Shown: positions 27,296 through 37,106 of the stretch, piece by piece
How the letters are laid out: each line of letters opens with the position of its first letter
Numbering within the stretch: the first letter of the stretch is position 1
Origin: Rhodanobacteraceae bacterium
GTDB lineage: Bacteria > Pseudomonadota > Gammaproteobacteria > Xanthomonadales > Xanthomonadaceae
DNA length: 59,565 nt
Direction: 5' to 3'
NCBI GenBank assembly: GCA_024233975.1
Contig: JACKOX010000019.1
Coordinates: forward strand, 1 to 59,565
The notes under the pieces: model-generated
What the model saw: only the letters and a program-made list of their open reading frames with translations
The model's database searches: none
Told to the model about the DNA's origin: nothing
Position numbers and translations under genes: made by a program

Positions 27296-27321
27296 CAATG
27301 TATTAGCATGTTAGTACATTG
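27296..27321. promoter_or_regulatory. Palindromic operator over the TrpR-like/his promoter
   Basis: Perfect outer arms CAATGTA and TACATTG enclose TTAGCATGTTAG. The central 20 bases are a near palindrome: half-sites TGTATTAGCA and, read inverted, TGTACTAACA match at 8 of 10 positions. On the minus strand it covers a plausible promoter: TTGGCT, 16 bases, then an extended -10 TGCTAATAC. It lies 23 bases upstream of the TrpR-like start. The TA-C-T-A core resembles TrpR-type operators. Confidence 0.75.
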
Positions 27322-27431
27322 AGCCAAGCGACCGCAAGCGGGCTGAGCCGACAGGCCGGAATATCCCTGTTCACGGCCTGGTCATTCACTCCCCGCGGCG
27401 TCCGCGCTATCGTTCGCCTACAGGGGAATTC

Positions 27432-29327
27432 ATGATCGAACGACAGCAGCCAGCGAACGACGCGCGCCACGGACTCCACTGGTGGCGTTGGCTCCGGGAC
27501 GCCCGTTACGTTCCGGCGGTCTGCGCGATGCTGCTGGTGCTCGCCGCGCTGCCCATGGCGGCCGCCTATTCCCGGCACAACGACGAACCCCGTGGACCGA
27601 CCAATACCGCCATCGTCGAGCCGCTGCGCATCTTCCATGAGTCCGGCCAACGCCTGAGCCTTGATCAGGCACGCGCGCTCTACGCGGAAGGCGGCTTCCA
27701 GGAAAACGACCGCCTTGCCGGCAACTACGGCTTCCGTCCCGAAGGCATGTGGTTCCATCTACGGCTGCGCAACCCCGGCGTGGATGATCCGAAATGGCTG
27801 CTGGTGGTCGAATATCCGCTGATCGATTTTCTCGACGCCTTCATCATCGCTGCCGACGGCCACGTCAATGAATTCCGCAGCGGCGACCGCGTGCCCTTCG
27901 AGCAGCGCGCAGTGGATATGCGCGAGCCCAACTTCGCGCTTGACCTGCCACCCGGCGAGACCCTGGAAGTGTTCCTGCGCGCCGAATCGCAGAGCTCGAT
28001 GCAGGTGCCGCTGGTGGTGGAACCGGCGGCCGAATATCTGGCCAATCGCATCCCCGGCAACCAGGCTCTGGGCATGTATTACGGCGTACTGGCGGCACTG
28101 GGCCTGTACAACCTGATCCTCTATCTCTCCGTTCGCGACCGGCTGTTCCTGTGGTACGTGGTGTACATCGTCGGCTTCGGCGTGCTGGTCGCGGTGCTGA
28201 ATGGCCTGGCCTTCCAGTACCTGTGGCCGAACGCCCCCGACTTCGGCAACCGCTTCCTGATTGTCGGCATCCCGCTGGCGCTGATGGCCATGCTGCAGTT
28301 CTCGCGGCGTTTCCTGGAGACACACCGGCACGCGCTGCGCCTGCACCGCCTGATCAACTGGATGATGCTGGCGCTGCTCGCGGAGTCGGTCGCCGCGCTG
28401 TTCCTGAGCTATCGAACCTGTGTACTGGTGGAGACCGCATCGGTCTTCGTGGTGACGCCAACGGTGCTGTTCACGGCCATCCGGGTACTGCCGCGTTACC
28501 GGCCCGCGCGCTACTTTCTGCTTGCATGGAGCGCCCTGCTGATCAGCCTGATCATCTATTCGGCGGTGTCCTTCGGCTACCTGCCCAAGCATCCCCTGAC
28601 CGAATACAGCGTGCAGCTGGGCTCGGCGCTGGAAATGGTGCTGCTGTCCTTCGCCCTCGCCTATCGCTTCAACCTGCTGAAGGCCGAGAACGAGCGCATC
28701 CAGAGCGAGGCCCGCGAGCAGCTGGAATCCCGCGTGCGTGCGCGCACGCATGAGTTGGACGCCACGTTGAAACGGCTGGAGGACGTCAACCAGCGGCTGG
28801 AGGATTTCAGCCGCCGCGATGGCCTGACCAACGTCTACAACCGGCGTCATCTCGATCAGCTGATGCGCGATGCCGTCGACCATGCGCGGAACGGGAACCA
28901 TCCACTGGCCCTGCTGCTGCTGGACGTGGACCACTTCAAGCAGATCAACGACCGCCACGGCCACCTGGCCGGCGACGACTGCCTGCGCGCTGTTGCCCGC
29001 AGCTGCCGCGAGCTGGTCAGCGGCAGTGATGGATCGGTGGCGCGCTACGGCGGCGAGGAGTTCGTGATCCTGCTGCCCTCGGCGGGACGGGATGTGGCCG
29101 CACGACTGGCCGAGGATGTCCGCACGCGCATCGAACGACTGGCGGTGACCATCGATGGCAACACGATTCCGCTCACCATCAGCATCGGCCTGCATTGCGC
29201 CACGCCGGACAACCTGCCCGAGCATGCCGAGCAGCTGATCGCCGCCGCCGACGAGGCGCTCTACAAGGCCAAACAGGCAGGCCGCAACCGGGTGCAGCTC
29301 TGCGCCGCATCCGCCACGGGGAGCTGA
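27432..29327 (+). CDS. 7TMR-DISM diguanylate cyclase
   Basis: 631 residues. Membrane anchor (about 28-46), periplasmic 7TMR-DISM extracellular domain (about 60-200), seven helices (about 215-415), a short coiled coil (about 420-460), then GGDEF. The active site reads RYGGEEFVILLP near residue 540, so cyclic-di-GMP synthesis is expected; LLLDVDHFKQINDRHGH is the usual GGDEF landmark. The RxxD inhibitory site is not evident: the residues before RYGGEEF are SGSDGSVA. The DISM domain probably senses a carbohydrate-like ligand. Divergent from the TrpR-like gene; GGGGA precedes the ATG. Confidence 0.93.
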   Translation: MIERQQPANDARHGLHWWRWLRDARYVPAVCAMLLVLAALPMAAAYSRHNDEPRGPTNTAIVEPLRIFHESGQRLSLDQARALYAEGGFQENDRLAGNYGFRPEGMWFHLRLRNPGVDDPKWLLVVEYPLIDFLDAFIIAADGHVNEFRSGDRVPFEQRAVDMREPNFALDLPPGETLEVFLRAESQSSMQVPLVVEPAAEYLANRIPGNQALGMYYGVLAALGLYNLILYLSVRDRLFLWYVVYIVGFGVLVAVLNGLAFQYLWPNAPDFGNRFLIVGIPLALMAMLQFSRRFLETHRHALRLHRLINWMMLALLAESVAALFLSYRTCVLVETASVFVVTPTVLFTAIRVLPRYRPARYFLLAWSALLISLIIYSAVSFGYLPKHPLTEYSVQLGSALEMVLLSFALAYRFNLLKAENERIQSEAREQLESRVRARTHELDATLKRLEDVNQRLEDFSRRDGLTNVYNRRHLDQLMRDAVDHARNGNHPLALLLLDVDHFKQINDRHGHLAGDDCLRAVARSCRELVSGSDGSVARYGGEEFVILLPSAGRDVAARLAEDVRTRIERLAVTIDGNTIPLTISIGLHCATPDNLPEHAEQLIAAADEALYKAKQAGRNRVQLCAASATGS

Positions 29328-29351
29328 GCGGAAGTCGGCGCGTGCCCGGAA

Positions 29352-31259
29352 TCAGGCAGGTTGCGACGTTGCAGCCAACAGATCGCCCGAATCCACCAGC
29401 GCCAGCATGGCGCGGATGTCACCGTCCATGGCGCGATCGCGGCGCATGAAGTCGACATCATCACGAATGCGCGCCAGCACCTTCGCCACCACCGGCGATG
29501 GTGCGATCTCGCCACCAGCTGCGAGCTGATCGCCGAGCTGGTGAACTTCGTCCATGAAAGCGTCACGCCCCGGCCGCTCCTCGCCCGGCCCGTTGCCGAC
29601 CTTGGATGCCAGCAGGGACCAGTCGCCGCGGCGCGCAAGCCGGCGCGCGGCCTCGATCATGTCGCGACGGAAGTCCAGCGCCTGTGCCGCGGTGTACAGC
29701 TCCAGCGCCAGCACATGGCCGAGATCACCGCACATGTCGAGCACATGACGCGCCTCGTTGGCGCCCATCGACACATGGTCTTCGGCATTCGCGCTGGTCG
29801 GAATCGAGTACACCGAGGCCGGATGCGCGCGCGAGGCCAGGTCATTGACCAGCGCCGCTGCCGTGTACTGCACGATCATGAAGCCGGAATCGGTGGCGTC
29901 CTCGTTGCCGATCAGAAACGGCGGTAGGCCGTCATTGGTGGCGCCGTCGACCAGCTTGTTGAGGCGGCGCTCGGAAATGCTCGCCAAGGTCGGCAGCGCC
30001 GCCTTCACATAGCTCATCGCCAGCGCGAGCGGCATGCCGTGGAAATGCCCGGCGGAAACGACGCGATCTTCGATACGGCCGCTGTCATCGTGCTCCGGGA
30101 ACACCAGCGGGTTGTCGGTGACCGCGTTCAGTTCGACATCGAACACGCGACAGGCCTGGTCGAAGGCGTCACGCACCGCGCCATGCACCTGCGGAATGCA
30201 GCGCAGGCTGTAGCTGTCCTGCGGCTGGTGCTTCTTGCCGCCGCGGAACGGCATGTAGCGTTCATAGAAACGCTCGCGACCATGACGCTGCGATGGCGGC
30301 ACCCAGTCCCAGCTGATGTCGAAGCGCAGCGCCTGGTCTTCCGCTTCCACCCACGAATCCGGCTGCCAGGCCTTGAAGCGCGGCACCAGGTGGTAGTCGA
30401 TATCGGTGAGCGTCGAACCGGCCAGCAGCTCGCGAAGGCGCTTTGCCACTTCGACTTGCCCGGGATGCGGACGCAGCGCGTGGACGTGCTCGTCGAAGGC
30501 GCGCAAGCGACCGGCGAAGGCTTCCAGCGTCATCGCCGCCGCCAGATCGGCCGTCGCCAGCAGCTTCTCCAGCTGGTCCAGCGCCAGCGTGCCGCAGGCC
30601 AGCATCTGCGCCGTGCCGTTGTTCAGCGCCAGCCCTTCCTTGAAGCTCAGCTTCACCGGATTGAGACCAGCCCGCGCCAGCGCATCGGCGCCGGACATGC
30701 GCTCACCCTCGAAGAAGGCTTCACCGCCACCGAGCAGCACGATCGCCAGATGCGACAGCGGCGCGAGATCACCCGAGGCGCCCACTGAACCCTTCATTGG
30801 GACCACCGGCACCACGCCGGCATTGAACAACGCCGTCATCGATTCCAGCGTCGACACCCGGATACCGGAATGCCCGCGCAGCAGCGTGTTGATGCGGATC
30901 GCCATCATCGCCCGCACCACGTCGGCACCAAATGGCTCGCCCACGCAGACGGCGTGCGTGATGATCAGGTTCTCCTGCAGCTCCTCCATCAGCGTGTCGT
31001 CACGCTCCGGCTCCACCTGCGGCAACTCGTCGCGCAGACGATGCGCGCCAAGCAGACGGTCGGCATTACTGCCAAAGCCGGTGGACACGCCGTAGATCGG
31101 CTCCTTGCGCTGCACCTGCTCGGCCAGAAAATCGGCCGCCTTCTGCACGCGAGCCAATGCCTTGTCGCATAGAGAAATGCTGCTGTTTCCGCTCGCAAGC
31201 GAAACCAGTTGCGCGCGCGTCAACGACAGGCCATCAAGCGTGATGGAGGGAAGACTCAT
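29352..31259 (-). CDS. HAL/PAL-family aromatic amino acid ammonia-lyase, long variant
   Basis: 635 residues. The MIO-forming triad Ala161-Ser162-Gly163 is in GSVGASGDLAPLSH; the catalytic tyrosine is in IYGVSTGFG (Y56). The substrate-selectivity pair is Thr101-His102 (ENLIITHAVCVG), where histidine lyases have Ser-His. Later motifs are NNGTAQ, QDSYSLRCIPQVHG and IPTSANAEDHVSMG. It is over 100 residues longer than usual HutH, partly from an insertion near 287-345. It follows hisS by 29 bases and there are no hut genes nearby. It could be a histidine ammonia-lyase or a lyase of a biosynthetic (for example aryl-polyene type) pathway. Confidence 0.88.
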   Translation of the reverse strand: MSLPSITLDGLSLTRAQLVSLASGNSSISLCDKALARVQKAADFLAEQVQRKEPIYGVSTGFGSNADRLLGAHRLRDELPQVEPERDDTLMEELQENLIITHAVCVGEPFGADVVRAMMAIRINTLLRGHSGIRVSTLESMTALFNAGVVPVVPMKGSVGASGDLAPLSHLAIVLLGGGEAFFEGERMSGADALARAGLNPVKLSFKEGLALNNGTAQMLACGTLALDQLEKLLATADLAAAMTLEAFAGRLRAFDEHVHALRPHPGQVEVAKRLRELLAGSTLTDIDYHLVPRFKAWQPDSWVEAEDQALRFDISWDWVPPSQRHGRERFYERYMPFRGGKKHQPQDSYSLRCIPQVHGAVRDAFDQACRVFDVELNAVTDNPLVFPEHDDSGRIEDRVVSAGHFHGMPLALAMSYVKAALPTLASISERRLNKLVDGATNDGLPPFLIGNEDATDSGFMIVQYTAAALVNDLASRAHPASVYSIPTSANAEDHVSMGANEARHVLDMCGDLGHVLALELYTAAQALDFRRDMIEAARRLARRGDWSLLASKVGNGPGEERPGRDAFMDEVHQLGDQLAAGGEIAPSPVVAKVLARIRDDVDFMRRDRAMDGDIRAMLALVDSGDLLAATSQPA

Positions 31260-31288
31260 GACTGGTAACTCCGGGGGTTCACGGCCAC

Positions 31289-32670
31289 TCAGGCCGACGG
31301 CATCGCCTGCGACTGCTCAATCTCGACGCGCAGCGTCTTGAGCAATTCAGCGCGTGACACCTCGAACTGCGACTCGCGACGCAGATCCTTCACCGCGACC
31401 ACGCCGCGATTGGCTTCGTCCTCGCCAACCACCAGCACGAAACGGATACCGGCGCGGTCGGCGTATTTGAACGCTTGCCGAGCTTGGTCGCTTCCATCTG
31501 CACTTCGGTGTTGATGCCGCCCGCGCGCAGTTCGGCGGCGATGGCGAGGTAGTCCGGCAGCCGTTCGGCGTCCATCTGGCTGACCAGCACGTCGACCGTG
31601 CTTTCGGCCGCGGCAATCAAGCCCGCCTCGCGCAGCTGCCAGAAAAGCCGCGTCAAACCAATGGAAATGCCCACGCCCGGCAGTTTCGATTTGCTGTAGT
31701 GGCTGGCCAGGTTCTCGTAACGACCACAGAGCAGATCGAGCCGATCTCCGGATGCGACGTCAGCACTGTCTCGTAAACGGTGCCGGTGTAGTAGTCGAGG
31801 CCACGGGCGATGGAGAAGTTCAGCGCGTAGCCACTTTCCGGAACGCCCATCTGGCGAATGCGTGTCAGGACTTCGTTCACCCGGCGATGCCGACATCCAG
31901 CTTCGCCTCGTTGCTGCCGCCGCCCCAGCGCTTCCAGCTGGCAGCGCATCGTCGGTGACCTTCCGAACGCGTGGCGACGAACTCAAGCACAGAGTTCACC
32001 GCGTCTTCCGACATATTGAATGGTTCGGCACTCAACGTATCGCGCACGTAGTCGGCGCCGCGCTTGTCCAGCTTGTCGACCTCGCGCAGCACCAGCATCT
32101 GCTGCTCGGCATCGGTGACGCCCAGGCGCTGGAAAAAGCCGCGCAGCAGGCGACGGTTGTTCAGCTGGATGCAGAACTCGCCAATGCCCAGCGCGCTGAA
32201 CACGGCGTGGATCACAGCCGGCATTTCGGCGTCAAAGGCCAGCGCCAGCGAATCCTTGCCGATCACGTCGATGTCGCACTGGTAGAACTCGCGGAAGCGA
32301 CCGCGCTGCTGGCGCTCGCCGCGATACACGCGCTGCATCTGGTAGCGACGGAACGGAAACGCGAGATCGTGCTCGTGCTGGCCACGTGGCGTGCCAGCGG
32401 CACGGTCAGGTCGAAGCGCAGCGCCATTTCCGGCGTCTTGCCCTGCTCCATGGCACCGGTCGATTGCAGGAAATATACCTGTCGCTCGGTCTCTCCACCG
32501 CTCTTGGTCAGCAGCACGTCGGTCAGCTCCATCACCGGCGTTTCCACCGGCAGGAAGCCGAAGCGCTCGAACTGGCTGCGGATGACGTCCAGCAGGCGCT
32601 GGAAAGCGATCTGCTCGCGCGGGAGCAGTTCCAGCACGCCCGGCGGCGTGCGCGGTTTGATCAATGCCAT
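31289..32670 (-). CDS. hisS: Histidyl-tRNA synthetase, frameshifted in this sequence
   Basis: The gene is recognisable from MALIKPRTPPGVLELLPREQ to the C-terminal anticodon-binding domain ending EQSQAMPSA, but the blocks occupy changing frames. In order: ETPVMELTDVLLTKSGGETE; then EFYQCDIDVIGKDSLALAFD (motif 2); then FSIARGLDYYTGTVYETVL; then YENLASHYSKSKLPGVGISI; then ADRAGIRFVLVVGEDEANRG. At least four frame changes are needed (near 32380, 31930, 31730 and 31480), probably more. The enzyme is essential, so sequence error is much likelier than a pseudogene. It reads towards the ammonia-lyase gene on the same strand. Confidence 0.9.
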
Positions 32671-32846
32671 GGCGATTCAGGCCCGCGACCGGGCCGACAG
32701 CGGATTTCGGGGCCGCAAGACCAGCAGAATTGCCGCCCCAGCCAGTCATTTACGAGCCGGATTCTTCCAGCCTGGCGGGAAACCGGATGCCCGGCAGGCC
32801 TTGCGTGACCCGGCATGCCCGGATTAGAATGCGCGGCTCGCGGCGA

Positions 32847-32923
<77 letters not shown>

Positions 32924-32937
32924 ACCAGATCTGCGAC

Positions 32938-32965
32938 AAAAAGCCCGGCCCCGCCGGGCTTTTTT
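32938..32965 (+). terminator. Terminator after tRNA-Pro
   Basis: AGCCCGGC (32942-32949) pairs with GCCGGGCT (32953-32960) across a 3-base loop and is followed by a run of T to 32965. It sits 14 bases after the tRNA. The A run on the left would also allow minus-strand termination. Confidence 0.92.
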
Positions 32966-33078
32966 GTGCCCGTCTGGCCTGGGGCTGATTTGCTGTGCTC
33001 AAGGCCGAGCCGGCAGGCAGTCCGGCAATGATGGAATAATGCCGCAGCATGCGCTGCGACCACATCACGGTACCCAGG

Positions 33079-35571
33079 ATGAAACAGACGCTGGCTGGCT
33101 GGATCCTGCTTCTCGGCTTCTTCCTCGCCGCCACCGCCGGCGCGCAGGATGCTTCCGTCACCACGCCCGCCGGGGCCAGTGCGCCCTCGGCCATCCAGGC
33201 TTCCATCATTCCCTTCCGTGGCGATGACGACGAACGTTTCGCCCAGGACGTGGTGGAACGTGCCTCCAGTGGCGAAAAGGTCACCGGACTCATTCCCCGA
33301 CTCGACGCGCTTGAGGATGCCGTCCACCGGCAGAGCCGCAACCTGACGACCGAAACAGCGCAGAAGCTGCCCATCGTCCGCCTGGAAAGCCTCGCTCGCC
33401 AGTGGCGGTTCTTTGATCGCCAGTACGTTGCATGGCGCGGAGAACTCAATCGCGTCACGCAGACGATCTCCGGCGATGCCGAACAGCTGGGCAAGCGTCG
33501 GGCCGATTGGCTGTTGACGAAGGAAAGCGCGGAGACGAATGACCTTGCGCCAGCGCTTCGCAACCAGATCGATGAGGTCCTGTCGCGGATCGCCTCGGCC
33601 GAAAAGGCCATCTCACAGCCACTCGACGATCAGATCGCGCTCAATCGCCGCGCCAACGCGCTGGAAGCGCTGATCAAGAAAAGCCAGGGCATCGTCGAGT
33701 CCGCCATTGCCCAGACCGACAGCCGCCTCATGCGGCGGGACTCGCCACCGCTGTGGCAGCTCAATGACAGCATCGACAACGCAGGCGCCGTCGACTCGCT
33801 GAAGGCCGGAATGGACGTCGAATCCGAATTCCTGACCGAATACTCCAATGCCAACGTTGGCATCGAGCGGCTTATCCAGGGCGTCTCGGTGATCCTGCTG
33901 GTCGCGCTGATCCTGCTCTCGCTGCGCAGCCGACGGATACCGGCGGACTCACCGGATGCCGAAGCCGCGCGCCGCGTATTGCGACGACCGTTCTCGTCTT
34001 GGCTGCTGCTGACGATGATGAGCATTCTGGTGCTGGAGCCGGATGCACCGATCCTGCGTCACCAACTGGCGCTGTTCATCGCGCTGGTACCCGTGCTGCG
34101 CCTGCTTCCACCGGCCACGTTCCGCGTTCTCGGCCCCTGGCCGTATATCGTCGCGGCGCTCTACCTGTTCAACCTGTTCAGCGTCCTGCTGCTGGCCAAT
34201 GCGCTGTACTACCGGGTCTACGTGCTGCTGGTGGACCTTTTCGGCATTAGCCTGATTACCTGGCGACTGCTGCGATCACACAAGGAAGACGCCGCGGCAG
34301 GCGATCTGATCCGGCGCATCATTCGCGACGCCGGCTGGGTTTCCTGCGTCATCCTTGTCGTTTCCGCCATCGCCAACGTCATCGGCAACGTTTCCCTGGC
34401 GGTCATGTTGACTGACGCGTTGCTGTTCAGCACCTACGTGGGACTTGCGATCTTCGCCGCCGCAAACGTGGTGGAATCGCTGCTCCGGCTGTGGATGGGC
34501 AGAAGCAGTACGTCCCGGTTCCGGCTGGTTTCCGACAACGCGCGCCCCCTGTTCGTTTTCGTCAGTCGATTGATTCGCCTCGCCGCACTACTGGGCTGGC
34601 TGACCATCCTGCTGAACGAGTTCCGCATCCTGCGGCCCGCCTACCAGATCATTTCGACAATTCTCGGCCACAGCATCAGCATCGGCGAAATCAGCATCAC
34701 GCCAGGCAACATCGTCACCTTCATCGTGTCGGTGCTGGTGGCGGTCTGGCTGGCCAAGACCATCCGGCACGTCCTGCGCGACGAGATATTCCGCTCACTA
34801 CCGGTATCGCGCGGTGCGGCCAGCAGTATCTCCTCCCTTACCTACTACGCCATTCTGCTGCTCGGACTGCTGGTGGCGCTGGCCGCGGCGGGCTTCAAGG
34901 TCGGCCAGCTGACCATCGTGCTCGGCGCACTGGGCGTCGGCGTCGGCCTTGGACTGCAGAACGTGGTGAACAACTTCGTGTCCGGACTGATCCTGATGTT
35001 CGAACGTCCGCTGCAGCCGGGCGACGTGGTCGAAGTGGCCGGCACCACCGGCCGCGTCCGCGAAATCGGAATGCGCTCGACCTCGCTGAAGACCTTCGAC
35101 GGCGCCGATGTCGTGGTTCCCAACGGAACGTTGCTGTCCGAGAAGCTGGTCAACTGGACCCTGATGGACCTCAACCGCCGCATCGAGATCGAGCTGGGCG
35201 TCGCCTACGGCAGCGATCCCCAACAGGTGCTGGACCTGATGATGGAAGTGATCAGGAACACACCGGGCATCACCGACAATCCCGAGCCCGCGGTGCTGTT
35301 CAGCGGCTTTGGCGCAAGCTCGCTGGACTTCTCGATCCGCGCCTGGACCCGCAACTACAACGAGTGGATCAACATCCGCAGTGACATGAACCTGCGACTG
35401 CACCGGGCGCTGGCGGAAGCCGGCATCGAGATCCCGTTCCCACAGCAGGACCTGCACCTGCGCAGCGTTTCACCCGAAGCCAGCGCCGCGATGCGCGCTT
35501 CGGGTGAAACCGAAAACAGGGACCTGTCGAGCGACACGGCCGACGGTAACGGCGGGGACAGCACGACCTGA
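33079..35571 (+). CDS. MscS/MscK-type mechanosensitive channel
   Basis: 830 residues. Signal-like N-terminus (about 1-24), a periplasmic coiled region (about 40-270), about eight to ten membrane helices (about 275-640), then the MscS pore and cytoplasmic domain. The pore helix reads LGALGVGVGLGLQNVVNNFVSG, with alternating Gly and Ala as in MscS TM3. The cytoplasmic part begins FERPLQPGDVVEVAG and VVVPNGTLLSEKLVNW. The long N-terminal part is like MscK/KefA or YbdG-type relatives, which relieve osmotic stress. Start at the ATG at 33079 with a weak CCAGG site. Confidence 0.92.
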   Translation: MKQTLAGWILLLGFFLAATAGAQDASVTTPAGASAPSAIQASIIPFRGDDDERFAQDVVERASSGEKVTGLIPRLDALEDAVHRQSRNLTTETAQKLPIVRLESLARQWRFFDRQYVAWRGELNRVTQTISGDAEQLGKRRADWLLTKESAETNDLAPALRNQIDEVLSRIASAEKAISQPLDDQIALNRRANALEALIKKSQGIVESAIAQTDSRLMRRDSPPLWQLNDSIDNAGAVDSLKAGMDVESEFLTEYSNANVGIERLIQGVSVILLVALILLSLRSRRIPADSPDAEAARRVLRRPFSSWLLLTMMSILVLEPDAPILRHQLALFIALVPVLRLLPPATFRVLGPWPYIVAALYLFNLFSVLLLANALYYRVYVLLVDLFGISLITWRLLRSHKEDAAAGDLIRRIIRDAGWVSCVILVVSAIANVIGNVSLAVMLTDALLFSTYVGLAIFAAANVVESLLRLWMGRSSTSRFRLVSDNARPLFVFVSRLIRLAALLGWLTILLNEFRILRPAYQIISTILGHSISIGEISITPGNIVTFIVSVLVAVWLAKTIRHVLRDEIFRSLPVSRGAASSISSLTYYAILLLGLLVALAAAGFKVGQLTIVLGALGVGVGLGLQNVVNNFVSGLILMFERPLQPGDVVEVAGTTGRVREIGMRSTSLKTFDGADVVVPNGTLLSEKLVNWTLMDLNRRIEIELGVAYGSDPQQVLDLMMEVIRNTPGITDNPEPAVLFSGFGASSLDFSIRAWTRNYNEWINIRSDMNLRLHRALAEAGIEIPFPQQDLHLRSVSPEASAAMRASGETENRDLSSDTADGNGGDSTT

Positions 35572-35617
35572 TGACGCGGTCGACCACGCGACCCGGGGCA
35601 ATGACAACACAACCGGT

Positions 35618-37037
35618 CTAACAGCTGCTATCGCGCCCGTAGACATCCTCGAAGCGCACGATGTCGTCTTCGCCAAGATAGCTGCCGGACTGGACTTCGA
35701 TGATCTCCAGCGGCTCGCTGCCGGGGTTTTCGAGACGGTGCTTCGCACCCAGCGGGATGAAAGTCGACTCGTTCTCGTTGAGGTCGAACACGTCGTCGTT
35801 GCGGGTCACGCGGGCAATGCCGCGAACCACCACCCAGTGCTCGGCGCGATGATGATGCATCTGCAGTGACAGGCGCGCGCCCGGCTTGACGGTGATGCGC
35901 TTGACCTGGAACCGCTCGGCGGCATCCACCGAATCGTAATGGCCCCACGGACGATAGACCTTGCGGTGCAGCGCCGTCTCGCCGCGATCCGCGGCTTTCA
36001 GCTCACCGACGATGTCCTTCACCTGCTGCACGGCATCCCGATGCGCAACCAGCAGCGCGTCATCGGTATCGACCACGATCACGTCATTGAGGCCCAGAAG
36101 CGTCATCAGGCGATTGCCGTGGGCGTAGGTGTTGCGGCAGTCCAATGCGATCACGTCACCGCGATGCGCATTGCCCTGCTCGTCCTGCTCTGCCAGTTCC
36201 CACAATGCAGTGAAGGAGCCGACGTCGTTCCAGCCCACGTCGATGGGCAGCACGCGCGCATGCTCGGTCTTCTCCATCACGGCGTAGTCGATCGAATCCG
36301 ACGGCGATGCAGCGAAGGCTTCGGCATCGAGCCGCCAGAAGTCTGGTCGCGGTGGGCTGACGCACCGCCGCCCGACAGGCTTCCAGCATCGCCGGATTGC
36401 GTCGCGCCAGTTCGGCGATGAAGGCCGAGCGCGGAACAGGAACATGCCGCTGTTCCAGAAATACTCGCCGCTGCGGATAGGAAGCAGCGGTTTCGGCATC
36501 AGGCTTCGACGAAGCGCTCGACGGCACGCACACCCTCTCCCGGCGCCGCCTTGATGTAGCCAGACCGGTTTCCGGCGCGGTCGGCACGATACCGAAGGTC
36601 AGCAAGGCGCCACTCGCCGCCGCGGCACAGGTCGGTGACTGCCGCGCGAAAGCCGGCGACATCGGCAACTCTGATGATCCGATGGCAGCACCAGCAGCAG
36701 CAGGTCATCGCCGTCTTCCATCGCCACCAGGGCGGCAGCGGCAATCGCAGGCGCGGTATTGCGCGCCACCGGCTCCAGCACGATATGCCGGCCTCGAAAC
36801 CGGCTTCTGCATCTGCTCAGCCACCATGAACGATGTGCCTCGTTACAGACCGACCGGTTCACCAGGCCCGGCAGGCCTTCCAGTCGCTGCACCTGTCTGC
36901 TGCAGCAGGCTCAGGTCACCCAGCAGCGGCAGGAACTGCTTTGGATGCGCCTCCCGCGACGGCCACAAGCGCGTTCCACTACCGCCGGAAAGCAGCACGG
37001 GAACCAGAAGGTCGTTGCGGGCATCGGTCTCGGTCAT
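35618..37037 (-). CDS. manC: Mannose-1-phosphate guanylyltransferase / mannose-6-phosphate isomerase, frameshifted in its N-terminal half
   Basis: About 473 residues, equivalent to Xanthomonas XanB. The N-terminal pyrophosphorylase signature reads LLSGGSGTRLWPSREAHPKQ near the ATG at 37037. Then, in other frames, come HIVLEPVARNTAPAIAAAAL, SGYIKAAPGEGVRAVERFV, SAFIAELARRNPAMLEACR and EYFWNSGMFLF. The C-terminal type II isomerase half (35618-36360) is intact, with YRPWGHYDSVDAAERFQVKR and the metal-site LQMHHHRAEHWVVVRG. It provides mannose-1-P and GDP-mannose for surface polysaccharide. The frame changes belong to the noisy patch that runs on to 45 kb. Confidence 0.88.
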
Positions 37038-37106
37038 CCAGCGAACATCAGTCGATACGGGGCCGCACAGTTTACCAGCCGTTCCGGTCGTGCCGCCCAT
37101 GCCCTG

